DNA from: Rhizophagus irregularis
Lineage: Eukaryota; Glomeromycota; Glomeromycetes; Glomerales; Glomeraceae
Reading direction: 5' to 3'
Assembly: GCF_026210795.1 (NCBI RefSeq)
Contig: NC_089430.1
Span: 4,092,001 to 4,156,000, forward strand
Length of the DNA stretch: 64,000 nt
In this document: positions 23,589-35,575 of the stretch, one piece after another
Layout of the letters: every line of letters starts with the position of its first letter
Numbering within the stretch: position 1 is the stretch's first letter
Position numbers and translations under genes: made by a program
The notes under the pieces: model-generated
The model's input: only the letters and a program-made list of their open reading frames with translations
Databases searched by the model: none
Told to the model about the DNA's origin: nothing

Positions 23589-23870
23589 TTTACAGTCTTG
23601 TAAATTTTCAAAATATTTTAACCGTAATATTACATAGATTTACAGTCTTGTAAATTTGTAGAATATTTTGACCATAATATTGCGTAAATCTTACGATATT
23701 GAAAACTTGTGTAATATTTTAACCATAATATCACATAAATCTTACGAAATTGTAAATTTACGTAATATTTTGAAATTTTTCAAAATATTATGCCATAAAC
23801 TTTCATAAACTTACAAAATCATAAACTTATGCAATTTTTCATGCTATAAAATTTTCTGATAATTTTTTTA
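23589..23870. repeat. 50-bp satellite, right block
   Basis: The array interrupted at 15236 continues: TTTACAGTCTTGTAAATTTT, then progressively diverged copies with TTACG/ATATTAC motifs until about 23870. Divergence increases away from the insertion. Confidence 0.85.
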
Positions 23871-23962
23871 TAAAAATAAAAATAAAATATTAGTTTTGTA
23901 ATGAAAATTTACGTTTTTAGTATTCAAAAAAAATAAATTTAAATGTTTTACCTTTAATATAG

Positions 23963-25095
23963 AAGTTCAGAATAAAGCTCCAAATGGACTAAATTATAGA
24001 CGATTTGGATTAGAACTGAAATTCATAAGAACTGAACTGAAAAACTGGCAGTTCAGTTTGATTTAATTCAATTTTTATAAAAATGCGAAAAATCAAATAG
24101 CTGTCCATCTAGTAATTGTACAAAGTCAAGCCATATATTATTAGATTCCTCTCAATGAGACGTGTTGAATGATAGTAAGATTATATCTTTAGCATTGATA
24201 GATTGCAAAATAACTTACACTAAATGATTTATAAAAAATTGGAATTAGCAAACTATATATCAATATTAAAGAGATATGATCTTAGTATCATCGACGTGTC
24301 TCAGTGATATGAATCTAATGAATATTAATTCGTCTGTGTACAATCACTGAATGGCGAATAATATCAAGTTTTACATTTTTTTAAAAATTTTGAGCGTTAA
24401 AAATTAAAATTCTGATATATAAATTTATTCATCATCCAGTAGTTATACAAATATGAATTAGGACTCATTAGATTCGTCTTGATAAGATGAGTTGAATAGT
24501 AGTGAGATTATGTCTCTAGCGTTGAGCATTAGTAAGCTATCTATCGATGCTAGAGATGTGATCTCACCACCATTCAATTTGTCTCATTGAAACGAATCTA
24601 ATGAGTCCTAATTTATATTTGTATGACAATTGAATGACAAATAAATTCATGTATCAGAATTTTAATTTTTAAATGCTCAAAAATTTTAAAAAAATGTGAA
24701 ACTTGACATTATTTGCCATTCAGTGATTGTACATGAATGAATTAATATTCATTGGATTTGTTTTACTAAGACACGTCAAATGGTGCTAAGATTATTATGT
24801 CTCTAACATTGATAAATAGCTTACTAATTCCAATTTTTTATAAATCATTTAGTGTAGGTTAACTTGTAAATTGTGATCTATTGATATTAGAGATATGATT
24901 TTACCATTATTTGATGCGTCTTATTAAGGGGAATCCAATGATATATAGTTTAATTTTGTATGATTACTAAATGGACGACTATTTGATTTTTCGCATTATT
25001 ATAAAGATCAGATTAAACTGAATTAGAGCCAGTTTCAGATCAGTTTTCTGATTTATCCTGATTCCTGAACCATTTGAAGCTTTAGTTCAGAACTT
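23963..25095. mobile_element. 1.1-kb foldback element with ~500-bp arms
   Basis: The left arm starts AAGTTCAGAATAAAGCTCCA. The right arm reversed starts AAGTTCTGAACTAAAGCTTC. The arms remain complementary through AAAATCAAATAGCTGTCCAT and the ATTAATTCG phrase to the centre near 24.55 kb. No open frame. A solo arm lies at 9725-10225. A transcript through it would form a long hairpin. Confidence 0.8.
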
Positions 25096-25985
25096 GTTTC
25101 AACTTTCTTTATCTAAAAAAAAGTAATATAAACATTAGTTAATATTTGTCAATAAAAATTAATAAAGAAAAAATTTTTTAAAGTTTTTACTTTTGAAGTA
25201 AAACCCAGAACTGTTTTCAGCAACTGAAACTTAAAAAATTAATAAAATAAACATTAATATTATTCATTAAATAAAAATTAAAATAAAAATTTGAAGGTTT
25301 TATCTTTAAAATAAAGTGTTCTGAATCTACAATTAAAAAAAAAATGAATTTTAGTTAACATTTATTAAATAAAAATAAAAAAAAAATTCACTTTTTTTTT
25401 AAGTATACTTTTAAAATTCTTTTATCCAAAAGTCAGAGAACTAAAACTCTACAAAAAAATAACTGAAATATTAGTAAATATTTTGTAAATTAAAAGTAAC
25501 AAAAAATATATAAAGAATTTTAAAGTTTTACCACTGTTTTACTTTCAAAATTTCATATAGGTTTTTATCTAGTAGCTATAAATCTAAAAAAATAAAATAA
25601 AATAAAATGTTAGTTAATATTTCATTTAAATAAAAAAAATGAAATAATTTTGAAATTTTACTTTTGAAATTTTATTCTGAAAAGTTTTCAGAAATCATGA
25701 ATCTATAAAAGAAAAAAATTGAAATGATGTTAATAAGAATATTTTATTAACAATAACAAAAAAAAATACAAGATAGTAAATACCTTTAAAATTTCATTTA
25801 GAAACCTATTTAGAAGGCCGTAAGTCTACAAAAAAGAAAAAATGAAAATGTTAGCAAACATTTTGTTTAAAAAGAAATAAAAAAATATTCAAAATTTACT
25901 TTTGAATTAGAATTTCAGTTAACTTTCTTTATTCAGAAGATTATTTGCAATCTAAAAAATAAAAGAAAAAATGGTTATTAGTAAT
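25096..25985 (-). other. Second, decayed mini-exon/intron array
   Basis: On the minus strand the same architecture recurs at about 110-125 bp spacing: TTTTTTTGTAG then AGTTTTAGTTCTCTGACTTT.. then GTATAC (exon about 25451-25411); TTTTTTTAG then ATTTATAGCTACTAGATAAA.. then GTAAAA (about 25585); TTTTATAG then ATTCATGATTTCTGAAAACT.. (about 25702); TTTTTTGTAG then ACTTACGGCCTTCTAAATAG.. then GTATTT (about 25826). CTAAC-like branch sites inside small hairpins (ATTAACTAACAT) precede the acceptors. Units are more diverged and AT-richer than in the 5.5-7.4 kb array. No open frame. Confidence 0.55.
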
Positions 25986-26263
25986 AGGAACCCTGACATT
26001 ATATATACAATTCAGAGAGTAACTTTTTAGCAAATTGGCCTAAATTTCAAAAAAAAATCACGTTTTTTGCGATTATTTTGGCATCTAGTAGTCCAATTTA
26101 TGCAAACTTTTTTTGTTTTGTAGCCTTATTGAATGTTTGAATCCTTTAGTAACTATTTGTAATAATAAAATAAATAAATAAACTAAGATTTGTACTTATG
26201 AATTTTAGTTCCTTAGCTTATTATCCTTCAATTAATGCAAGCATTTATAAATAGGGATGGTAA

Positions 26264-26772
26264 AGTTCTAGGTCCTAGACCTAAAAACCTAGTCCTAGGA
26301 TCTGGTCTGCAGATTTTTAAGTTCAAATTTTGGACTAGAAGCAGACCAGGTTCTAAAAAGTCCTAACTAATAAAGTATTATTATATATTAGATAAACATT
26401 AAATGTGTAGGTTATAAGAGATTTATATAAAATAATATTATGTTTAAATTATATATGTATAGTTTGCTGTAAATTGTAAATTTGATTTTAAGTAATAATA
26501 AATTATAAAAAATGCACTGCAATATTGCAATACAATTTTTATATTATTAAAATCATATTAAAAAATGAGTTGCAATATTGCGATTCACATTTTTATATTA
26601 AAATCATATAAAAAAGTGAATCGCGATACTGCAACTCACTTTTTTTATATAAAATCAATATAAAAAGTGAATCGCAATATCACAAATCACTTTTTTTATA
26701 TTTAGTTATCACTAAATTCATAAAATCTATAAATAACTTAGTCAGGATCAGGTCTTGGGACCAGAACACTTA
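26264..26772. mobile_element. Candidate 0.5-kb TIR element
   Basis: The left end AAGTTCTAGGTCCTAGACCT resembles the reversed right end AGTGTTCTGGTCCCAAGACC. The interior (about 26505-26705) has four alternating palindromic units around TGCAATATTGCAA and GTGAATCGCGATA separated by AT linkers of about 40 bp. No target duplication could be fixed. Confidence 0.5.
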
Positions 26773-28131
26773 TTATGATTGCTCAATATAAAAAAAATTA
26801 ACATCCAAAATGATGAGAATGACCAGCCAAAAAAAAATATTTACCAATTCTATTGACGATTTTTCAGTTATACTTACATGTAATGTACAAGTTTTAATTA
26901 TAAATGATTAGAAAATACAATTAGAGGGTGAATAAAGAAGGTACCAGCTTTGAATTTTAAAATTAAACTGGTAAAAGTTTCTAGAAAGAGTATATTTTAT
27001 TTTTATTATATAAAAACACTTGTTAATATTTTTATTTGTTTTTTTTTTATAGGTATGGGGTTTATATTGAAATTAATCCAAGTAATAAAAATAAATTTTT
27101 TTGAATAATTTTTTTTTAAAAATAGTGCTTTAAAAAGTAGTGTGAGACAACTTAAAATAAAGAATAAATATATAATACATTATACTGTTAATAATAAAAC
27201 AAAGAATATTAACAAATCATATGAAAAGAATTTTATTGAACAAATGCTTATTTTTAATTTCAGCTAGAGTTACGAACTAGAAAACTAATTCTGGCTACTA
27301 TAATAAATATTATTTAACTGGTGAGATTTTTGCAAATCCTCTTCCCTTTTAGTAATTACATGATATGTATCACTTCCCTAAAGTTATTATAAAATAAAAA
27401 AAAAAAGTTCATTAAAACTGGACTACTGAATGCTAAGAAAATTGTATAACTTTAATTTTTATACTTTTTAAAAAATGGGCCAATTTGCTAAAAATATAAC
27501 TTATAATTTATTTTAGAGATTTCTAGAATTTTTACTTTATAACAAATGTTATAATAAGATGCAATATATATTGTATTAAGTTTATCTTATTTATTAATCA
27601 TTATTACATTTAATTTTAGACTAGTATTTTATTATATTATATGTATGAAAAAGTAATGTAATACTATAAGAGATAGTTACATCTGCAACTTTATTGGTTT
27701 GTCATATATATAATAGTTATAGTAGTTTAATGTTAGTGATTTTTGTTTATAAAAGTAACAAACAGAAGTCTTTATATAACTACTTAATATCATTCTCAAT
27801 TAGTTAACATTTTATAAAATCCTATCATTTAATAAAACCTGACTGTCTTGAAAAATTAACAAATCTTGTATCTCTACCTATAAGACATCAAATATAGGAT
27901 ATGTAATCTTACAATTATTTTCAGGTTTTATTATTAATTATGTAAATTACATGCATGATAAAAGATTTTAACTACCAATTCTTTTTACATTGTTAAAAAA
28001 ACTATTTATCACGTAACAAGTATTGAAAAAGTTGATAATTCGAAGATAATATAATTAAAAATATCAATTTAAAATTAAGAATCCTGAATATAGTAATAGG
28101 GGTTTCTAATTCAAGTAGAATTTAACCTTAG
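26773..28131. other. AT-rich intergenic region, no gene seen
   Basis: No open frame of note, no repeat family shared with the rest of the window, and no RNA gene recognised. The right part should contain the 3' UTR of the following gene. Confidence 0.5.
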
Positions 28132-29982
28132 CTACTTTTTTCTATATAAAGTACGTTTTACAACTTTAACAATTACATCTGTATTTGGAAAAGATAAATT
28201 TTCTAAATTCTCCGCATATGGGGTGGGAATATCTAATAATAAAAGAAATGATTAGGCAAATTATAAATATAATATCAAAATTATTAATGTCAACTATTTC
28301 CTTATAATATAATAATTACCAGCACAGGTTATCCTTTCTACTGGAGCATCCAAATAGTCAAATGCTTCCGTTTCCATTGCTATAGCGCATATTTCACTAC
28401 CAACTCCAAATTGGGGAAATCCTGCTTCAACTGCCACCAAATGATTAGTTTTCTTCACTGAATTTACAATTGCATTAACATCAAGCGGTCTAATTGAACG
28501 TAAATTAATAATTTCAGAGGATATCCCTTCTTCACTATGCAATTTTTCAGCCGCTTCTAGGCAATAATTTATTGATCTTGAATGTGATACAATAGTTACA
28601 TCTTTTCCTTCACGTACTATTTTTGCTTTTCCAATTGGCAGAATAAAATCTTGTGACATTGCTTCTTGAGACATTGGAAAAGAAACTCCATATTGCAGTT
28701 CATTTTCTAACACAACTACAGGGTTAGGATCTCTTATTGCGGCCTTTTAAGTTCATAAGGGTGCTTCAATTAGTCAGTCATAAATAATTCGGAAAAAAAA
28801 AATTGTATACCTTCAATAAACCCTTAGCATCTTCACTATCCCATGGAGAAACTACCTTTAACCCAGGAATAGCACCATACCATGCTGAGTAATCTTGTGA
28901 ATGTTGAGCGGCAACACCAGCAGCTGAACCGTTTGGTCCACGGAAAACTATTGGGCATGTTACAGTTCCACCAGACATATATAATATCTTTGCTGCAGAA
29001 TTAACTACGTGATCAATTGCCTTTATGAATAAGAATGACATAAATTTAGTTGATAACAGAATAAATATAATGTGAAAATATTTATAATACAAACAAGAAA
29101 GAATAATTCGTGAATTTAACTAACTTGCATGGAAAAATTAAATGTCATAAATTCACAAATTGGCCTCAACCCCGATAATGCCGCACCAACAGCTAAACCT
29201 GCAAAACCTGCTTCTGTAATTGGCGTGTCAATCACTCTTTTTGGGCCAAATTTGTCGAGTAAGCCCTTTGATACCTAATATTAAAAATCAAAAATGTAAA
29301 TTAAAAGAGTACAATAATTAATTTATTTTTTTAAATTGTCACTTTACCTTATAAGCACCATTATATTGAGCAACTTCTTCACCGATCAAAAAAACACGTT
29401 CATCACGAATAAATTCTTCTTCAAGCGCAATATTCAAAGCATCTCTTACGGGCATCTATAAATAATAATAACCATTAAAAAGTATCACTGTTGCACAAAT
29501 AAATTAAATCAGAAATAAGAATAATGCTCCAGGACCAGGATAATTATAATAAGGGAAGATAATTGATAAGATCAGGTGAAAAAAAGTATGTATATAAAAA
29601 ATTGGTATTCAGCCAAAATATAAGTGAAATATTGTGAACTCTATATATTTATCCAAGTTGTATGTTACTAGTCGCGTCCATACTAAGTAATTTTTTAAGT
29701 GAAAAAACACACGATATTATTAAGTATCCCGTATTTACTAAGTTGTGCTCATTCGTATACCGTAAATAACGACTAAATTTACTCATAATAAGAACTAAGG
29801 AAATACAAAAAAAAACAATTGCTTAAATAAAATGCTCTCACCGTAACTTCGTTTGAAGTCGCAAGATTTCGCCTTTGCAAGAGTAAAGAACTAAAGCATG
29901 GTATGATTCGTCCTTTTCCTGCCTGCTTAAAAGAGTTAATTACAGAGGTATTGACGAATTTTTGTAATATTGCGCTATTCAT
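28132..29982 (-). CDS. PDB1: Pyruvate dehydrogenase E1 component subunit beta, mitochondrial
   Basis: E1-beta pairs with E1-alpha to decarboxylate pyruvate with thiamine diphosphate in the mitochondrial matrix. Six exons chain with correct phase and GT-AG borders: 29982-29842, 29455-29348, 29274-29125, 29020-28811, 28743-28320 and 28232-28132, giving 377 residues (family about 360-380). Exon 1 is a targeting peptide rich in Arg/Ser (..[11 protein letters not shown]). Then come [12 protein letters not shown] and [50 protein letters not shown] (TPP-binding region), [28 protein letters not shown], the transketolase C domain ([18 protein letters not shown]) and [12 protein letters not shown] at the end. 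It is divergent from the panB-like gene with 387 bp between starts. Confidence 0.96.
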
Positions 29983-30369
29983 AATGAATACTTTACTATA
30001 TTTTAATATATCAGATATTAGCCGAAGAAATTTATCCGATCGTCAAAAATTTGTCATACATACCATGATGATGAAATTATGTTAATTTATTTATTTATAC
30101 TAAATTTAATAATTAATTTAATATATTAAAATGTTTATTACTTAAATAGTAAATTAATAATAATGCAAAAATTTAAATATTATTATATTTTTTGATTTGA
30201 TTTACATTACATAAACATAATCGCGCGAAGAGCTTCCCCTTTAACCTCGGCTTTCGGATAAAACAATTACACGTGTATTATACTTCATAACTATTTAAAA
30301 GAAGTAATTGGATTATGGATATTGGCGCTATCTACCGACTCTTCTTCTACGACGAAAACAACAACAAAT
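29983..30369. promoter_or_regulatory. Shared divergent promoter PDB1 / panB-like
   Basis: 387 bp between two start codons facing away from each other. CACGTG (E-box-type palindrome) sits at 30270-30275 in a locally GC-richer stretch (30220-30280). Motif presence is seen; function is inferred. Confidence 0.5.
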
Positions 30370-31722
30370 ATGAAGAATTTTGTATCATTTCGGCAGAAAC
30401 GGCTATTAAATTTAGGGATAAAGTGTTTTCGCCAAAATATTTACTGTATGAAACAATTTTATAGCTCGAAAGGTGTTAATGCATCCAATCCAAGTACGAT
30501 TTATTTATTATTCTTTTTTTGTATAAAAAAAAAAAATTTTAATCGATTTTTGACTTGATTTGTTTCAATTAGATAGGGCAAAAGTTACGATAAATACAAT
30601 ACAAAAATTGTATAAAAGTAAAGAGCCAATCACTGTGCTTACTGCACATGATTATCCTACAGGATTATTTGTCGAAAAGGCCGGAATTGAAATTTGTCTT
30701 GTGGGCGATTCATTGGGAATGGTGGCATTAGGTTATCAAAATACTTCGCCAATAACTATGGAGGTATTAAATTTAATTTTAGTAGGTAAATTTTTTTTTT
30801 AATATTAACCATATTTTTACAAAAGGAGATGCTTCATCATTGTCGAGCTGTTACTAGAGGTGCAAAATCTTCTTTCTTGGTTGGAGATATGCCATTTGGG
30901 AGTTACGAAACGAGTCCCACAAATGCATTGAAAAACGCAATTCGTTTCGTTAAAGAAGGAAATATGGAGGTATTATGCATATTTGACGGATCGAGTTTAT
31001 TTATGTTTTTACTTATATATGTGATTATTTTCCATTAGGGTGTCAAATTAGAAGGTGGATCAGAAATGTTAGAAACAATTCAAAAAATCACAAGAATAGG
31101 AATTCCTGTAATGGGTCACATAGGATTAACACCACAACGACAATCTTCTTTAGGTGGATACAAACTTCAGGGAAATACTGCCGATAAAGTAAGTGGCTTT
31201 AATTTTAATTGTACTGTTTCTTACCTATTACTTAATTCCTTGCCTATATTATAGGCAAAAAAACTTATCGAAGATGCAAAAAGTCTTCAAGAAGCAGGTT
31301 GTTTCGCTATAGTGCTTGAAGCAATACCTGAACCTATTGCTACCTGTGTCACGAAAATATTACGTATACCGACTATAGGCATCGGTGCGGGCGCTGGCAC
31401 AAATGGCCAAGTTTTAGTTCAACAAGATATGTTGGGTATCTTTGATCGTTTTATGCCTCGGTAAGTCATAACGAGATACTTTCATACTTTGTGAATTGGT
31501 CACGTATTAAATATCATGCCATTAATTTTAAATTATATTAGCTTTTGCAAACATTATGCAAAACTTGATAAGATTGTTACTGATGCTATTAAAACTTATC
31601 GTGAAGAAGTAAAGACTGGAGTATTTCCTGCGAAAGAACATAGTTATCCGATGGAAAAAGAAGAATACGAAAAGTTTATACAATTTATTAACGAAAACGA
31701 AACAAGCTCATTAGACAAATAA
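30370..31722 (+). CDS. ECM31: 3-methyl-2-oxobutanoate (ketopantoate) hydroxymethyltransferase
   Basis: This enzyme adds a hydroxymethyl group from methylene-THF to ketoisovalerate, the first step to pantothenate and CoA. Six exons in phase: 30370-30493, 30573-30763, 30826-30969, 31039-31188, 31255-31460 and 31542-31722; 331 residues. Family motifs: [99 protein letters not shown] and the C-terminal [15 protein letters not shown]. The start is the first in-frame ATG. The preceding N-terminus ([16 protein letters not shown].., about 45 residues) looks like a mitochondrial presequence. It faces SEC13 tail to tail (163 bp). Confidence 0.95.
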
Positions 31723-31885
31723 AAATAGATATATTATTAATTTTTCTAAGATACAAGTTTATTTTTTTTTTTAATATAATATAAAATAATAGGTGCTTTT
31801 TTTAATAAATTTAAATGTTCTTACTATTAATTAAAAATTTTTCTCTTTCTCATATTATATAATTAAATAATTATAATTATTATAT

Positions 31886-33252
31886 TTAATCATCTAATTC
31901 TTGTACTTTTTCCCATTCACTTTTCAAATTTTCTTGCCACAATGTTACTTTATTATCACCGGACGCCACAGCCAAGATTGTACCTGACAAGGACCAACTT
32001 ACAGACCAAACCACGTCAAGAAATTTTTCAGGTTTAAGAAATTTTTTTACCCAAGGAGAATTAGGATTATTCTTTTTCCAGATTATGACGGTTTTGTCCT
32101 ATTTTTAAAAAATCGATTGGTTTAATTTAACTATTTTTATAAAGAAACTGAATTCGACACTCTCGCACCTGAGAACAACTGGCCAAGTAGTTTTGTGGAA
32201 GCCCAAAATTTGGAGCCCATGCAACATCACGAACCCAGTCTGTATGACCTTCAAGTGTCCCCTCTTCTTTCCATTCTTTGGTATCTTCACTATAAAAGAA
32301 ACCGATTTGTTTAATAAATAATATTAAATGAAAGCATACGCAGTGTAGTGCGTGATAATACCTATAAGCCCAAATTTTTACTAAATTATCGCATCCACAT
32401 GAAGCGAATCTTTTGGAAACATTAACATTTGGTGCACCTCCAGTAACCTGAACAAGAGCACCTGGTATTGTAGCTGGCGCCCAAGACACACTATTTGCGC
32501 CAATACTATGTGCTTCAAGAACAACTGCGTCCCATGAACCATCATCTATTACGAAATATTAAGAATTCAGGAAGTATTAAGTGCGACGAAAAAACAATTA
32601 GTCTAAATACCTTTAAAAGTAAGGACAGAAACTTTTCCGTCCGAAGAAGCACAAGCTAAAATTGGACCAAGTTCATGAGGTCCCCACGCCACAGAATTTA
32701 CTATAAGCAACGACAAAGTAAAGAAAGTGAAATATATGATACGAAAAAAATTAAGATAAAGATTGGCTTATTTAACATATACCAGATGCTGTGTGTAAAG
32801 TGTGTTCTTTAATTTTTTTCCATGAGCCAGCACCATGATCTTTCCAGATAAAAACTTTGCCATCATAAGAACATGATGCTAATATGACGCCAAATTTTGG
32901 ATGAGCCCAATCTACTCGCCATACAGGACCTTCATGTCTAAAAAATAAGCAAATTGTGAAAATTGAACTACAAGCATTAACGAAGACAAAGAACTAACCC
33001 TTTCAGTGTTTCCACTTCTCGTCGCTCTTCACCATCAAGGTCAAATATCTTGATGGTGCGATCTGAAGAACAGGTAGCTAACTTTAGTCCATAGTAATCG
33101 AGTTGAGCATCATGCTAAGTCGTTTAATTAAAAAAATTATTCAATCAATACAAAGCTGTTTGTCAAATCTATTTATAAACACTTACCACCATATCTTCAT
33201 GGTGTGTTTCAAGGCCTTGATGAACGAAGTTTTTTGATTTTTCGACAGACAT
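31886..33252 (-). CDS. SEC13: SEC13, COPII coat / nuclear pore WD40 protein
   Basis: SEC13 is the beta-propeller that pairs with SEC31 in the COPII outer cage and with NUP145C/NUP96 in the nuclear pore; it also acts in SEACIT/GATOR2. Seven exons chain in phase: 33252-33187, 33114-32999, 32937-32783, 32700-32611, 32545-32362, 32289-32169 and 32098-31886; 314 residues. The six repeats are visible: [36 protein letters not shown] with [48 protein letters not shown] with [29 protein letters not shown], and [20 protein letters not shown]. Length and order match yeast and human SEC13. Confidence 0.97.
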
Positions 33253-33496
33253 TGTTCAAAATTGACAATTTTATTAAGACCAACTCTTTAACTCTTAAGA
33301 CGCCAAAAAAAACACGTTCAAAAATTTACACGGTGCGAGTCTTGATTGGTTGAAAATTTTAGATTTGGGTCATCCAGATCTTCGAAAAAATTGAATTGTC
33401 AGTGTAAAAATACAATCACGTGATTTTTAACCAACCATAATTTGGTCAATTTGGTCGATCAATTATAAATTAGATATTGTCGAAATTAGTTTACAA
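33253..33496. promoter_or_regulatory. Shared divergent promoter SEC13 / GPALPP1-like
   Basis: 244 bp between start codons. The palindrome TCACGTGA lies at 33416-33423. A CCAAT-like box (AACCAACC/GATTGG) is also present. Function inferred. Confidence 0.5.
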
Positions 33497-34673
33497 ATGT
33501 CGGAAGAAATTGGACCACAAATTCCAGCTCATTTACGTAATGAGGAGAGAGCATCTGTACCAGAAATTGGTCCGCAGTTATGTGACTCAATTGAGCGATC
33601 TTCTAAACACGATTCTGAGGTTTCCGAGGATACTCCTATTGATCCAATGTTACCTCAAGGAAGAGCGTTACCTAATTATAAAAAGCGTGTAATTGGCCCT
33701 GCAGTAATGCCTCCTCCGGGATATAGTCACCAAGAAGAGAAAGAAGAAGAAGACATAATAGGTCCAATACTTCCGAAGGGTTTTAAAGAAGGGAGCGATG
33801 ACAGTAATTTACAAAAAACAATTCAAGAATTTGAGGAACGAGCAGAGAAAATGCGCAAAGCTCTTGAAGTCAGTTAAGCATTTCTTTGTCTAATTTATTC
33901 TATTTAGTAAATTCAACTACTTTTGATGTTATAGCCAAATGATCAAGGCGATAAACCTTTACAACGTGGAGAATGGATGTTGGTGCCACCGGAAACAAAA
34001 TTTCTAGGAGGTAGTTCTAGACTTTATTAACAATATTAAATTTTCGCATTTTTGCTATAAACAAATTAAAATAAATAAATATTATTTATAGAAACTCCAA
34101 CTAATATGCGATCACGTCAATTCAAGAAGAAAACACAAGATCCAAGTAACAGCGATAATTCACTTTGGACGGAGACTCCTGCTGAAAGGGAAGAAAGGCT
34201 GAAAAAACAGGTATTATCAAATTTATCTGAATTTTTATTCATTTTACTTATTCGCTGATTCCTTAAATTATTCTAGGCAACTTCTAATCAAAAAAGGAAA
34301 CATGCCAAAGATGAAGATGATGAACCAATAAAATATACTCGCATTGACTTAGAAACGGCAGAAAAAGTGAAGGAATATAACGTATGTATCTGAATTATTT
34401 TTTCGTATAATTTTATTCTTTTATAATTAATTTTGTTCTTAATTCTTTTATCAGGAATTGTATCGGCCAAAATCTCTTTTGGAGACGCATTCTGAAAATT
34501 ACGTTAAATCACGTAAATGGCAAGATGATGACGCAAGTAAACGATCTTTTGATCGTGAAAAAGATGTATTAGGTACACGTCGTATGGATTCGCGCAAGCG
34601 CAAAGAGTTCTTGGACAATGCGAAAGGATTAGGTTCAAAATTTGGGCACGGTAAACATGGATCGTTTTTGTAA
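33497..34673 (+). CDS. GPALPP motif / DUF3752 protein (GPALPP1-like)
   Basis: A conserved eukaryotic nuclear protein of poorly known role. Five exons in phase: 33497-33868, 33935-34010, 34092-34210, 34277-34381 and 34455-34673; 296 residues. The N-terminal half has the repeated IGP motif (EIGPQIP, EIGPQLC, VIGPAVMPPPGY, IIGPILPKGF). The C-terminal DUF3752 part is clear: GEWMLVPPETKFLG, NSLWTETPAEREERLKK, YRPKSLLETH, SFDREKDV and GSKFGHGKHGSFL at the end. The first donor (GTCAGT) is slightly unusual but the join keeps frame and family alignment. I know of no assigned enzymatic function. Confidence 0.9.
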
Positions 34674-35575
34674 TCTATTTAGCAAGAAAAAATGCCTAAT
34701 ACTTATATTAGAACGATTGGTCACAAAATAGACTATAATATGTTATTCATTATTTCCAACTTGCCATTATTAGAAAGTAAATTAAAATTATAATTGGGTA
34801 TTTATGACGCAAGTATATAATTACCGAAAAAGTCAAATAATCTTAAAGCTGAATGAATGTCCAGCCTGTTCTTTAACCCATTTTTTGTAATAATGATAAT
34901 TCTTTTAAAATTATTATAGCTATTTATTAAAGCTTACTTCGTACTTCTACTATTAATTCGTAAACTATTGTTTTATTTTGTATAAAGCCTAACAATAAAA
35001 ACATGATGGAATAAAAAAAAATATATTTTTTTCCTAATATAATTCATTGCCTTATGTCATTTTTTATCATATCTGACATGCATCACAAAATTAGTTATAA
35101 TTTGCGTTTTACATTAACAATATGCCTAAGAAAAATGAGCACAATTATTGGTTAAAATATGCGATTGTTTCTACATCCTGAACGGTTTGCGTTCCCTAGT
35201 AAAATAACAGATAATGCAAAACATAGTATAAATACTAAATTAGTAAATTTTTCTGTCAAAATTTCACATATTTTTAATTTATAAATATACCTCACATAAA
35301 GTCCTAACAATTTAAGAACTGGAATAAATTATTATATTAATAAAATGTATACATAATATCTTCATAATAAACCCTAACTCTATCCTAATTCTAATAAAAA
35401 TTTATTAATAATGTTAGATAATTTAATGCAATTTTCATTATAATATTATTTTTCTTTAAAGTACATGTTTTCTTTTTTTACAACTAAAATTATGAAAAAG
35501 ATATCTAAATAATTCAATACTTTTGATATCTTTACATTAATATTTCAAGTGTTCATGTTAGATTAATTAATTATT
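34674..35575. other. Intergenic region between convergent genes
   Basis: AT-rich 3' regions of the GPALPP1-like gene and SFT2. No open frame or repeat of note. A few CCCTAA-like words (35373-35395) occur. Confidence 0.5.
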
